Source: Saccharicrinis aurantiacus (GTDB lineage Bacteria > Bacteroidota > Bacteroidia > Bacteroidales > Marinilabiliaceae). Taken from it: 64,000 bases of DNA. The notes below the pieces were generated by a model. It did not search any database and was not told the origin of the DNA. It saw nothing but the letters and a program-made list of their open reading frames with translations. Within the stretch, counting starts at the first letter, position 1; each line of letters starts with the position of its first letter. Positions 8,891 through 17,520 of the stretch are shown here, one piece after another. The stretch covers positions 186,001 to 250,000 of the forward strand of contig NZ_LYBV02000034.1 in NCBI RefSeq assembly GCF_001660705.2, written 5' to 3'. The position numbers and the translations under genes were made by a program.

Positions 8891-11800
8891 TTATTCGTTA
8901 ACATATGGAGCATCTTCAGAAGCTTGAAGCTTACGCTCTAGCTCTTTTACTTTCTCCTCTTGAAGAACCTTCTTATATTCGAAAGGAATCACCTTAACGA
9001 ACTTAGGTAAGTACTTATTCCAGTTTACAAGAATATCTTGCGCTTTCTCACTATTGGTGTGTAATAAGTGCTTGTTTAATAAGAACTGTAATTCTTGAAT
9101 ATCGGCAGCATCTTCAACTGGAGATAGCTCAACTAATCCTTTATTACAGAAATAATCAAAGTTACCACCTTCATCAAGTACATAGGCAATTCCACCACTC
9201 ATACCTGCAGCAAAATTACGCCCGGTTTTACCGATAACAACAACTCTACCACCTGTCATATACTCACAACAGTGATCACCAACACCCTCAACTACAGCAA
9301 GAGCTCCTGAATTACGCACACAAAATCGCTCACCTGCTACACCACGTACATAAACATTACCCTCAGTTGCTCCGTATAATACAGTATTACCAATTATGAT
9401 GTTCTCTTCAGGTTTAAACGTTGAACCAGTTGGTGGAACTACAACAATTTTACCACCTGATAAACCTTTACCTAGATAATCATTTGCATCACCTTCTAAT
9501 TTAAATGCCACACCTTTTGCAAGGAAAGCACCAAAACTTTGTCCGGCAGATCCATCAAATTTACAATTGATTGTATTCTTTGGTAATCCTTCTTCACCGT
9601 AACGCTTACTAACCTCTCCTGAAAGAGTAGAACCTGTAGCACGATCAAGGTTTGTAATTGTTTTAGCAACCCAAACTTTTTGTTGATTCAATAATGCAGG
9701 TTGTGCATCTTCAATCAACTGCCAATCCATAATTTCATCAATTCCGTGATCTTGTGTTGATGTATTATGTAACGGATATATTTTACCTTCCTCAGGGAAA
9801 TGTAATAATTTACTCATATCGATACCTGAAGTCTTCCAGTTACCAACTGTTGGATCTTGCTCTAATAAGTCAGTACGTCCTACTACCTCATCAAGAGATT
9901 TGAAACCTAGCTCTGCTAAAATTTCTCTAACCTCTTCTGCAATAAAGTTCATGTAGTTAACTGTGAACTTATATTTACCGATGAATCGTTTACGTAAATC
10001 TTCATTTTGAGTAGCAATACCTGCAGGACATGTATTTAAGTGACACTTACGCATCATAATACAACCTAAAGTAATTAAGGCAGAAGTTGCGAAACCAAAT
10101 TCTTCAGCACCTAAAATGGCAGTTTTTACAACATCTAATCCAGTTTTTAACTGACCATCTGTTTGTAACATAACCCTACCACGTAGGTTGTTCATCACAA
10201 GTGTTTGTTGCGTTTCGGCTAAACCGATTTCAACTGGCATACCTGCATGTTTTACTGAACTTGTTGGAGAAGCTCCTGTACCACCTTCGGTACCTGCAAT
10301 AATAATACGATCAGCATGCGCTTTTGCAACACCAGCAGCAATAGTACCTACACCTGACTCAGAAACAAGTTTTACACTAATTTGAGCCTGAGGGTTAGTA
10401 CATTTTAAATCGTATATTAATTGTGCTAAATCCTCAATAGAATATATATCATGGTGAGGAGGTGGAGAAATAAGTGTAATTCCTGGCGTTGAGTTTCTCA
10501 ACTTAGCAATAATCTTATCTACCTTAAATCCTGGCAACTGACCACCTTCACCTGGCTTAGCACCCTGAGCAACTTTAATTTGAAGCTCATCAGCATTTGT
10601 TAAATAGTTACTTGTAACACCAAAACGACCTGAAGCAACTTGTTTGATAGAACTACGTGCAGGAGATTTAAAACGCTCAGCATCTTCACCACCTTCACCC
10701 GTATTACTTTTACCACCAACTTCGTTCATCGCAAGCGCTAATGCTTGGTGAGCTTCTTTTGAAATAGAACCATAACTCATAGCACCAGTCACAAAACGTT
10801 TGGTGATATTTTTTATTGGCTCAACTTCGTTGATATCGATTGGCTTTCTATCTTTTAATTTCAAGAATCCTCTTAAGAATAAAGGATTCTGATTATCTGC
10901 GTTTACAGTTTTACTAAATTCTTTAAATTTAGAATAATCCCCATTACGAGTAGCCCATTGTAATAAACCTACCGTTTCAGGATTCCAACCATGCTTTTCA
11001 CCATATTTACGGTAAGCATATTGTCCTGTACTATTTAATAAATCAGCATCAGTGGTTTCTTTAAATGCACTTTCGTGATACATTTGAGTTTCACGAGCAA
11101 TTTCTTCGAAACCAACACCACCTATTTTTGATGATGTACCAGTAAAATATTTTTCAACTAATTTATCAGAGATACCTACTGCCTCAAAAATTTGTCCACC
11201 ATGGTAACTACGTAAAGTAGAGATTCCCATTTTAGACATAATCTTCATTAATCCTTTATCAACAGCTTTGATATAGTTCTCACGAGCAACGCCGTATTCC
11301 ATATCAATTTCGTCCTTCTTCACTAAATCATCAATAGCAGCAAAAGCAACATAAGGATTAATTACACTAGCACCATATCCTAATAATAAAGCAAAGTGCA
11401 TTACTTCTCGAGCCTCACCGGTTTCAACGATAAGACCAATTTGCATACGCTTCTGCTTTTTAATTAAGTGATGGTGAACCGCAGCAGTAGCTAATAACGA
11501 TGGTACTGGCGCTTGATCAGGACTGATATTTCTATCCGAAAGGATAATAAAATTATTCTCATCATCCACTGCTTTTTCTGCAGCTGCACACATTTCATCT
11601 ATAACTTTCTCCATGCCAGCTCCACCTTCTGAAGCTTTATATAACATTGGAATAGTAACGTGAGTAAACTCTTCGCGATGATAATCTTTAATTTTACCTA
11701 AATCGGTATTCGTTACTAGTGGACTCTCGAACTTAATTAAGCGACAGTGATCAGGACTGTATTCTAAAATATTTTTTGAGGCTGAACCAATATAATTGGT

Positions 11801-13414
11801 CAATGCCATAACTAGTCCTTCACGGATTGGATCAATCGGAGGATTAGTAACCTGAGCAAACAATTGACGGAAATAGTTGAATAAACGCTGTGGCTTTTCA
11901 GACATTGCCGCAATTGGTGTATCATTACCCATTGAAGTGGTCGGTTCCATTCCGGCTTTAGCCATTGGACCAATCAATGATGTAACATCTTCTCTTGAAT
12001 ATCCGAAAGTCTTTAAATAAGACTCGTAACCTTCAATTGAAGACTTAACTCTTTGCTTTACTTCAATATCCTTTAAACGAATACGGTTTTCTTTTAACCA
12101 GTTTTCGAAAGGATGCTTGTGAGCAAGTTCTTCTTTTATTTCTTCATCAGGAATGATAATTCCCAATTTCGTATCTACTAATAATAATTTACCTGGCTTT
12201 AAACGGCCTTTTTCTTTAATCTCCTCAGCAGGGAACGTTTGAACACCAACCTCAGAACCCATCACTATCATATCATTTTTAGTAATAACATAACGTGAAG
12301 GACGTAAACCATTTCTATCTAAAGTACCACCAATATAACGACCATCAGAGAAAACAATAGAAGCCGGACCATCCCATGGCTCCATAATTGTTGAGTGATA
12401 CTCGTAATAGGCTTTTAAACTTTTTGGAATTGGATTTTTATCATTCCACGACTCTGGAATAAGCATACTTAATGCTTGAGGTAAAGAGCGCCCAGTTAAA
12501 ACTAAAAACTCTAATACATTATCAAGAGAAGCTGAGTCACTCATATCAGGAGCAACAACAGGGAATAATTTATCTAAATCTTCACCAAATAAATCAGACT
12601 TTAATAATGATTCACGAGCCTGCATCCACAAACGGTTACCCTTAATAGTATTAATTTCACCATTGTGAGCCATAATACGGAACGGCTGAGCAAGATCCCA
12701 GCGAGGGAATGTATTTGTACTAAAGCGAGAGTGAGCCAATGCTATAGCACTTTTAAATACAGGATTTTGTAAATCAAGGAAATATTCGCCTACCTGAGCA
12801 GGAGTTAACATTCCTTTATAAATCATCACCTTACTAGATAAACTTGGTAAGTAAAAGGCGTCTTTTGCTTTAAGATCTGAATTTCTTATTGTTCGCTCAG
12901 TTACCTTACGCGCTATAAATAATTTACGCTCTAACTTATCTTGTTCGTATTTTCCTTTTACTAATATCTGGCGAATACGTGGCTCTGTACGTTTAGCTAT
13001 CTCGCCTATTACACTACTATCAACAGGTACATCTCTATAGCCAATTAACTCAAGGCCCTCATCTAATAAGTTTTTATTTAACTCATCCTGACAAAGTAAA
13101 GCTTCACGATCTTCTTCTGGTAAGAAAACTAACCCAGTACCGTATTTACCAGCCTCTGGTAGTTCGAAACCTAATGAACGACAAAACTCGTCAGGAACTT
13201 GAAGGAATATACCAGCACCATCACCCGATTTATTATCAGAGCTTTCTGCACCCCTGTGTGTCATGTTAACTAATACTTCAAGACCACGTTGCACTATATC
13301 ATGCGATGCCTTACCTTTAATATTAGCAACAAACCCAATACCACAGTTCTCATGCTCGTTAGCAGGATCATACAACCCCACTGCTTTAGGATATTTATTA
13401 TACATCATATTCAT
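8891..13414 (-). CDS. gltB: Glutamate synthase large subunit GltB
   Basis: 1507 residues, full length for the family. A short propeptide precedes Cys24 (HENCGIGF), the nucleophile of the class II glutamine amidotransferase domain (to about 430). Then come the central domain, the FMN-binding synthase domain (about 830-1200) with the [3Fe-4S] Cys triad in CIMMRKCHLNTCPAGIATQ, and the C-terminal GXGXG helix domain (SGGKIVVVPP, GNTVLYGATEGNVYVRG). It releases ammonia from glutamine and transfers it to 2-oxoglutarate. The start ATG matches the position needed for a propeptide. A consensus promoter lies about 160 nt upstream. It sits in a nitrogen island with glnB and amt on the other strand. Confidence 0.98.
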   Translation of the reverse strand: MNMMYNKYPKAVGLYDPANEHENCGIGFVANIKGKASHDIVQRGLEVLVNMTHRGAESSDNKSGDGAGIFLQVPDEFCRSLGFELPEAGKYGTGLVFLPEEDREALLCQDELNKNLLDEGLELIGYRDVPVDSSVIGEIAKRTEPRIRQILVKGKYEQDKLERKLFIARKVTERTIRNSDLKAKDAFYLPSLSSKVMIYKGMLTPAQVGEYFLDLQNPVFKSAIALAHSRFSTNTFPRWDLAQPFRIMAHNGEINTIKGNRLWMQARESLLKSDLFGEDLDKLFPVVAPDMSDSASLDNVLEFLVLTGRSLPQALSMLIPESWNDKNPIPKSLKAYYEYHSTIMEPWDGPASIVFSDGRYIGGTLDRNGLRPSRYVITKNDMIVMGSEVGVQTFPAEEIKEKGRLKPGKLLLVDTKLGIIIPDEEIKEELAHKHPFENWLKENRIRLKDIEVKQRVKSSIEGYESYLKTFGYSREDVTSLIGPMAKAGMEPTTSMGNDTPIAAMSEKPQRLFNYFRQLFAQVTNPPIDPIREGLVMALTNYIGSASKNILEYSPDHCRLIKFESPLVTNTDLGKIKDYHREEFTHVTIPMLYKASEGGAGMEKVIDEMCAAAEKAVDDENNFIILSDRNISPDQAPVPSLLATAAVHHHLIKKQKRMQIGLIVETGEAREVMHFALLLGYGASVINPYVAFAAIDDLVKKDEIDMEYGVARENYIKAVDKGLMKIMSKMGISTLRSYHGGQIFEAVGISDKLVEKYFTGTSSKIGGVGFEEIARETQMYHESAFKETTDADLLNSTGQYAYRKYGEKHGWNPETVGLLQWATRNGDYSKFKEFSKTVNADNQNPLFLRGFLKLKDRKPIDINEVEPIKNITKRFVTGAMSYGSISKEAHQALALAMNEVGGKSNTGEGGEDAERFKSPARSSIKQVASGRFGVTSNYLTNADELQIKVAQGAKPGEGGQLPGFKVDKIIAKLRNSTPGITLISPPPHHDIYSIEDLAQLIYDLKCTNPQAQISVKLVSESGVGTIAAGVAKAHADRIIIAGTEGGTGASPTSSVKHAGMPVEIGLAETQQTLVMNNLRGRVMLQTDGQLKTGLDVVKTAILGAEEFGFATSALITLGCIMMRKCHLNTCPAGIATQNEDLRKRFIGKYKFTVNYMNFIAEEVREILAELGFKSLDEVVGRTDLLEQDPTVGNWKTSGIDMSKLLHFPEEGKIYPLHNTSTQDHGIDEIMDWQLIEDAQPALLNQQKVWVAKTITNLDRATGSTLSGEVSKRYGEEGLPKNTINCKFDGSAGQSFGAFLAKGVAFKLEGDANDYLGKGLSGGKIVVVPPTGSTFKPEENIIIGNTVLYGATEGNVYVRGVAGERFCVRNSGALAVVEGVGDHCCEYMTGGRVVVIGKTGRNFAAGMSGGIAYVLDEGGNFDYFCNKGLVELSPVEDAADIQELQFLLNKHLLHTNSEKAQDILVNWNKYLPKFVKVIPFEYKKVLQEEKVKELERKLQASEDAPYVNE

Positions 13415-13572
13415 ATATTAATAAAGAAGGAATATTTCTGATTATTACACTTCCGGTAAAGTGCTCAATCTAGCTAACTATCAGATCATTCATAACTACA
13501 TATTGTAACAAACATACAATTACGCGCCTAACAATTATTATTTTTTCAACTCATTTACTTCGAAAACGGAAG

Positions 13573-13603
13573 CAAAAATAGCGTTTTTAATTATATTTTC
13601 CAA
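13573..13603 (-). promoter_or_regulatory. Promoter of gltBD
   Basis: On the minus strand, TTG (complement of 13601-13603) is followed after 20 nt by TATTTTTG (complement of 13573-13580), an exact -7 match. The predicted start near 13568 leaves a leader of about 150 nt before the gltB ATG. Confidence 0.55.
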
Positions 13604-13653
13604 GAAGAAGGGATTCCTAAGCATCAAAAAATGAGCAATATTATGCTTTTTCA

Positions 13654-13667
13654 ATGACTTATGTCAT
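13654..13667. promoter_or_regulatory. Palindrome upstream of the gltB promoter (TGA-N6-TCA type)
   Basis: ATGAC-ttat-GTCAT is a perfect 5-4-5 dyad (13654-13667), roughly 90-100 nt upstream of the predicted gltB start. The minus-strand reading ATGACATAAGTCAT differs by two bases from GTGACATAAATCAT at 42001-42014. The TGA-N6-TCA layout is that of Crp/Fnr-family operators; the regulator is unknown. Confidence 0.35.
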
Positions 13668-14113
13668 GTGTTAAAAAATGTATAACAACGGAGACGATAG
13701 ATACTAGAATGATAGAAACCTTATATTACTTATATATAGATACTATATAATAATTACAGAGAAAAAGATTAAAGCCCACCTTAAAACCAATTATATTAAA
13801 CTTAGTGATAACAATATATTAATATAAGATAGTACCCTTATAACAATACTCTATACTTTTTTGAATAAGTAGCAATTTATAGTTTAACCATTACATTTCA
13901 TGTTATCTCAATATTCTATTACCAAACAACAATACTCCTTACATTAGATCAAATTAAAGTATATTGAATTAGCGATAAACTAAAAAATATAAACAACACC
14001 CCTCTTTTCAAGTACCTATTCATATAAAATAAGGAATTACAACATAAAACCTCTCGAAAAACAGGGTCTCAATTCGAAAAAGTAACTTTTTTTTGAAATT
14101 AACCCCTAAAAAA

Positions 14114-14145
14114 TTTGGGGGTTGAAAAAAAAACACTCACTTTTG
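14114..14145 (+). promoter_or_regulatory. Promoter of the porin-glnB-amt unit
   Basis: TTTG (14114-14117), a 20-nt spacer and CActTTTG (14138-14145, one mismatch from TAnnTTTG). A transcript starting near 14151 would have a leader of about 125 nt containing the hairpin at 14176-14196. A CCCC/GGGG inverted pair (from about 14103 to 14121) flanks the -33 element. Confidence 0.45.
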
Positions 14146-14169
14146 TAACGTGACCTAGTTAATAACACC

Positions 14170-14196
14170 CCTTCGAAAGGAAAAAGTTCCTTTTTT
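14170..14196 (+). promoter_or_regulatory. Attenuator-like hairpin in the porin leader
   Basis: AAAGGAA (14176-14182), a 4-nt loop and TTCCTTT (14187-14193) are followed by more T (to 14196), which has the shape of an intrinsic terminator about 80 nt before the porin start. CCTT (14170-14173) can instead pair with AAGG (14177-14180), which would break the terminator stem. Both helices are short, so this is tentative. Confidence 0.35.
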
Positions 14197-14276
14197 CAAC
14201 TCAACACCCCAATCAAAACACCCTAGTTATTAATTAATGTCACTTATGTGTAACCTATTTTAAAATACCTATTAAA

Positions 14277-15299
14277 ATGAAAAAGTTAATTTTATCATTA
14301 GCGATCGTATTCGCATTTGGATTTGCTACCAAAGCGCAAGATGAAAAACCAGGGTTAGAAATCACTGGGTCAGTTGACACCTATTTCAAGTATGATTTTT
14401 CTGGACAAAGTAATATCCCAACATCTTTTGCAGATGATCACAACTCGGTATCTCTTGGGATGATTGACATAGCACTATCTCAATCTGTAGGGAAAGCAAG
14501 CTTTGTTGGTGAAATATCTTTTGGACCGAGAAGTTTCAAATCAATCCCTGTATTTGAAGATCCAAGTGGCGAAACTCATGACATTAACATTCAAAACCTA
14601 TATACAACATATGAGTTTTCGGATAAGTTTTCTGCTACTGCAGGTTACATGGGAACATTTGTTGGATATGAGGTAATTTCTCCAGCTGCGAACTTTAACT
14701 ACTCTACTTCTTATTTATTCTCTGCTGGGCCATTTCAAAACGCAGGTTTGAAATTAGACTATGCAATTTCTGATAAATTTGGTGTAATGGTTGGAATGTT
14801 TAACGACTGGAACGTTTATCAAGACTTAGAAGGAGTATCTGATTTTGGTGCTCAAGTATATGTTTCTCCAGTAGATGGATGGGATGCTTACGTAAACTTT
14901 GTAACAGGTCCTAATTCAGGAACAATTATCGATTTAACAACAGGATGGCAAATAACAGATGCATTTTATTTAGGATTAAATGCTGCTGATTACTCATATA
15001 AAGAATCTGATTTAGGCGGATACTCTGGTGTTGCTTTTTATCCTCAATATGCTTTCTCTGAAAAAGTATCATTAGGTTATAGAGGTGAATTCTTTTCTAC
15101 TAAGGAGGATAAAATTTCTGACATTGAAAGCTCAAACGTATTCTCTAATACACTAACATTGAATTACTACCACGGGCCACTTACATTTGTTACTGAATTT
15201 AGATTAGATTCAGCTAAAGATGAAATCTTTATGGATGCTGATGATATGGCAACAAAAGGAGCAACTCAGTTCTTGTTAGCTGCTATTTACGCATTCTAA
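14277..15299 (+). CDS. Outer-membrane beta-barrel porin linked to ammonium uptake
   Basis: 340 residues. A signal peptide (1-20, ending TKAQ) is followed by alternating polar/hydrophobic beta strands with many aromatic residues through to a C-terminal Phe (AAIYAF), the usual end of an outer-membrane barrel. It fits the putative beta-barrel porin-2 (OmpL-like, PF07642) type by its opening (LEITGSVDTYFKYDF) and overall pattern. It lies directly upstream of glnB and amt on the same strand, so it probably admits ammonium or small nitrogen compounds under nitrogen limitation. That role is inferred from context. A structured gap of 198 bases separates it from glnB. Confidence 0.83.
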   Translation: MKKLILSLAIVFAFGFATKAQDEKPGLEITGSVDTYFKYDFSGQSNIPTSFADDHNSVSLGMIDIALSQSVGKASFVGEISFGPRSFKSIPVFEDPSGETHDINIQNLYTTYEFSDKFSATAGYMGTFVGYEVISPAANFNYSTSYLFSAGPFQNAGLKLDYAISDKFGVMVGMFNDWNVYQDLEGVSDFGAQVYVSPVDGWDAYVNFVTGPNSGTIIDLTTGWQITDAFYLGLNAADYSYKESDLGGYSGVAFYPQYAFSEKVSLGYRGEFFSTKEDKISDIESSNVFSNTLTLNYYHGPLTFVTEFRLDSAKDEIFMDADDMATKGATQFLLAAIYAF

Positions 15300-15326
15300 A
15301 AAAAGAATACTCTAATCATTATTATA

Positions 15327-15453
15327 AAAAGGAAGATGAAATGGTCATTACATTTCATTTCTCAAAATTTATTGTTCTCCAAGAAACACCTTTGTAATAA
15401 TTTTTCCCGATAAATACAATTTGGTGTTAATGGCTACGGTTCATCTTCCTTTT
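15327..15453 (+). promoter_or_regulatory. Candidate structured RNA element upstream of glnB-amt
   Basis: AAAAGGAAGATGAA (15327-15340) pairs perfectly with TTCATCTTCCTTTT (15440-15453), a 14-bp stem closing about 99 nt. Inside, AACACC (15385-15390) pairs with GGTGTT (15423-15428), and TTGTA (15392-15396) with TACAA (15415-15419). ATGAAATG (15336-15343) can instead pair with CATTTCAT (15351-15358), which shares five bases with the outer stem, so the two structures exclude each other. The element ends 44 nt before the glnB ATG. I match it to no known riboswitch. Confidence 0.5.
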
Positions 15454-15497
15454 ATTTCAATTCGAACAATATAGTTCTCACTATAAAAACATACATC

Positions 15498-15842
15498 ATG
15501 AAAAAAATTGAAGCAATTATCAGATTAACTCAATACGAAAGCGTAAAAAAAGCTCTTGAGGAACAAGACATTACTTTCTTTTCATATTGGGATGTAAGAG
15601 GTGTTGGTACTGCACGTGAAGGGCACCTTTATAGAGGTACTATTTACGACACTAGTATCATTGAGCGTAGACTGATTTCTATTATTGTACGCGATGAAAA
15701 TTTAGAAAAAACAGTACAAGCTTTAATGCTTGCAGCACGCACTGGAGAAATAGGTGACGGAAGAATTTTTGTTTCAGACATTGTAGAAACCTACAGAATC
15801 AGAACAGGTGAGTCTGGTCCTGAAACTCTTTATACAAAATAA
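15498..15842 (+). CDS. glnB: P-II family nitrogen regulatory protein
   Basis: 114 residues, normal length. It has the P-II fold signatures: the start KKIEAIIRL, a T-loop (about 37-55) with LYRGTIY whose Tyr50 matches the uridylylated Tyr51 of GlnB, the B-loop TGEIGDGRIFV (82-92) for ATP binding, and the C-loop RIRTGE. P-II proteins sense 2-oxoglutarate and ATP/ADP and plug the ammonium channel AmtB. The pairing with amt 40 bases downstream is the classical glnK-amtB arrangement. The second half of the T-loop (DTSIIERRL) differs from the enterobacterial form, so the partner range or modification may differ. Confidence 0.95.
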   Translation: MKKIEAIIRLTQYESVKKALEEQDITFFSYWDVRGVGTAREGHLYRGTIYDTSIIERRLISIIVRDENLEKTVQALMLAARTGEIGDGRIFVSDIVETYRIRTGESGPETLYTK

Positions 15843-15882
15843 CAACCCAATAATCTGATTAAAAACTTTAAAACACAATAAC

Positions 15883-17076
15883 ATGGATGCAAACGGAGCT
15901 TTAGATATATTATGGGTACTTCTAGCAGGTATTTTAGTATTTTTTATGCAGGCAGGATTTGCCTTAGTAGAGGCAGGTTTTACAAGAGCTAAAAACGTAG
16001 GTAACATTTTAATGAAGAACTTTATGGATTTCTCATTCGGTTCTTTAATATTCTGGATCATAGGATACAGCATTATGTATGGAGGTGAAGGTGCTTTCTT
16101 TGGAGCATTTGATTTCTTCTATAATGATCCTGAAGATCTTCACAATTTATTTTTCCAAACAGTATTTGCAGCAACAGCAGCTACTATTGTTTCAGGAGCA
16201 ATGGCTGAACGTACAAAGTTTAGCACTTACTTAATCTTCTCTGTAGTAATTACAGCAGTAATTTACCCAATCTCAGGTCACTGGGTATGGGGTGGTGGTT
16301 GGTTATCAACTATGGAAACTCCATTTCACGATTTCGCAGGTTCAACAGTTGTTCACTCTGTAGGTGGATGGGCTGCTTTAGCAGGTGCTTGGACTATCGG
16401 ACCACGTTTAGGTAAATACAATGGTACTACAAATGCAATACCAGGACACAACATGGTGTTAGGTGCATTAGGTGTATTCATCCTTTGGTTAGGTTGGTTT
16501 GGTTTCAACCCAGGATCACAGTTAGCAATTAGCGGCGATAACGCTTATGCAGTAGCAAGTATTTTTATAACTACAAATCTAGCAGCAGCAGCAGGAGCAA
16601 CTGTAACAATGTTTGTAACATGGTTCCGATATGGTAAACCAGATTTATCAATGACATTAAATGGCGCCTTAGCTGGTTTAGTTGGAATTACTGCTGGTTG
16701 TGATATTGTTTCTCCAATGGGTGCAATGATCATAGGTGTAATCGCAGGTGTTGTTGTAGTATTCTCTATTGAATTCTTCGATAAAAAATTAAAAGTTGAT
16801 GATCCTGTAGGTGCTATTTCTGTTCACGGTGTTTGTGGTGCCGTTGGTACATTATTAGTTGGATTCTTTGCAGTTGATGGTGGTGTATTCTACGGTGGTG
16901 GATTTGCATTATTAGGATCTCAAGCAATCGGAGTTGTAGCAGTTGGTGCATGGGCATTTGTAATTGGATTAGTATTATTCCAAGTCCTTAAAGCAACAAT
17001 GGGATTAAGAGTGTCTGAACAAGAAGAAAGAGAAGGTTTAGATATTCACGAACATGGTCAAAGTTCTTACAATTAA
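15883..17076 (+). CDS. amt: Ammonium transporter
   Basis: 397 residues, about 11 membrane segments. It has the family signatures QAGFALVEAGFTR (23-35), the gate region FFQTVFAATAAT (90-101), the twin pore histidines His158 (AGSTVVHSVGG) and His315 (AISVHGVCGA), and LGWFGFNPGS (203-212). The C-terminal tail RVSEQEEREGLD is the cytosolic region that contacts P-II proteins. There is no long signal peptide. It imports ammonium at low external levels. It is the last gene of the unit, followed by a strong terminator. Confidence 0.97.
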   Translation: MDANGALDILWVLLAGILVFFMQAGFALVEAGFTRAKNVGNILMKNFMDFSFGSLIFWIIGYSIMYGGEGAFFGAFDFFYNDPEDLHNLFFQTVFAATAATIVSGAMAERTKFSTYLIFSVVITAVIYPISGHWVWGGGWLSTMETPFHDFAGSTVVHSVGGWAALAGAWTIGPRLGKYNGTTNAIPGHNMVLGALGVFILWLGWFGFNPGSQLAISGDNAYAVASIFITTNLAAAAGATVTMFVTWFRYGKPDLSMTLNGALAGLVGITAGCDIVSPMGAMIIGVIAGVVVVFSIEFFDKKLKVDDPVGAISVHGVCGAVGTLLVGFFAVDGGVFYGGGFALLGSQAIGVVAVGAWAFVIGLVLFQVLKATMGLRVSEQEEREGLDIHEHGQSSYN

Positions 17077-17114
17077 AGTAAAATATTACCATAGCTTTTA
17101 AATATTTGATGTGG

Positions 17115-17145
17115 AAGCAGCCAGGGAAACTTGGCTGCTTTTTTT
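17115..17145 (+). terminator. Rho-independent terminator after amt
   Basis: AAGCAGCCA (17115-17123) pairs with TGGCTGCTT (17132-17140) across an 8-nt loop, followed by an unbroken T-run to 17145. Confidence 0.92.
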
Positions 17146-17276
17146 ATGCTTATTTTTCTTTAAGAAATCTTTCTATAAAACTAATTAACACACTATCCAA
17201 GCGTTATAATTTAGAATGAAAAGATACTTATTAAGCAACAAAATTTATAATTATAGAAATTACGGAACATATAGAC

Positions 17277-17314
17277 ATGAAAAAGCCGGAAAGACACCCC
17301 TGACTTTCCGGCTT
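17277..17314 (-). other. Orphan hairpin in a 444-bp non-coding gap
   Basis: AAGCCGGAAAG (17283-17293) and CTTTCCGGCTT (17304-17314) form a perfect 11-bp, GC-rich stem with a 10-nt loop. A T-run follows only on the minus strand, so it is shaped like a minus-strand terminator, yet no minus-strand gene ends there. It could end a small antisense-oriented RNA or act as a barrier. Apart from the amt terminator and the promoter at 17495-17502, the gap 17077-17520 shows nothing else. Confidence 0.45.
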
Positions 17315-17494
17315 CCTCAAAGATTATGTGTAATCTAAACCTATTGTTTTGAGTATCTTAAATATACAACATATGAAACTGCTTAGCAAGCTTTTAATTA
17401 AAAATGTTAATTTTTTTTAATTACTCATATCTACGAATAAGCTATAATTAGTGAACTGCGGTTAAAAAAATAGATGTATATTCTGATAATTTTC

Positions 17495-17502
17495 TATTTT
17501 TG
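17495..17502 (+). promoter_or_regulatory. -7 box for the SLC12-type transporter gene
   Basis: TAttTTTG is an exact match to the Bacteroidota -7 consensus. The predicted start near 17508 is only about 12 nt before the ATG at 17521. No clear -33 element. Confidence 0.42.
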
Positions 17503-17520
17503 AAAAAATGATTTATACAT

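Larger units (their letters stand above)
13415..14276. promoter_or_regulatory. 860-bp non-coding control region between gltB and the porin-glnB-amt genes
   Basis: There is no open frame of note on either strand. It holds the gltB promoter (13573-13603), an alternative minus-strand -7 match (TATGTTTG, complement of 13509-13516), a dyad at 13654-13667, an AT-rich central stretch (13670-14040) where I see nothing clear, the rightward promoter (14114-14145), and an attenuator-like hairpin (14176-14196) set among three ACACCC(C) repeats (from 14165, about 14203 and about 14217). The size and content suit a shared nitrogen-control region. Confidence 0.6.

Noticed and set aside
10188-10385. Small plus-strand open frame inside gltB
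   Set aside because: It lies wholly opposite a strongly conserved domain of gltB and shows no protein-like pattern of its own; the same holds for the other short frames opposite or inside real genes.
13415-14276. Sigma-54 promoter in the nitrogen region
   Set aside because: No TGGCAC-N5-TTGCA-like element was found; the TAnnTTTG-type boxes explain the region better.
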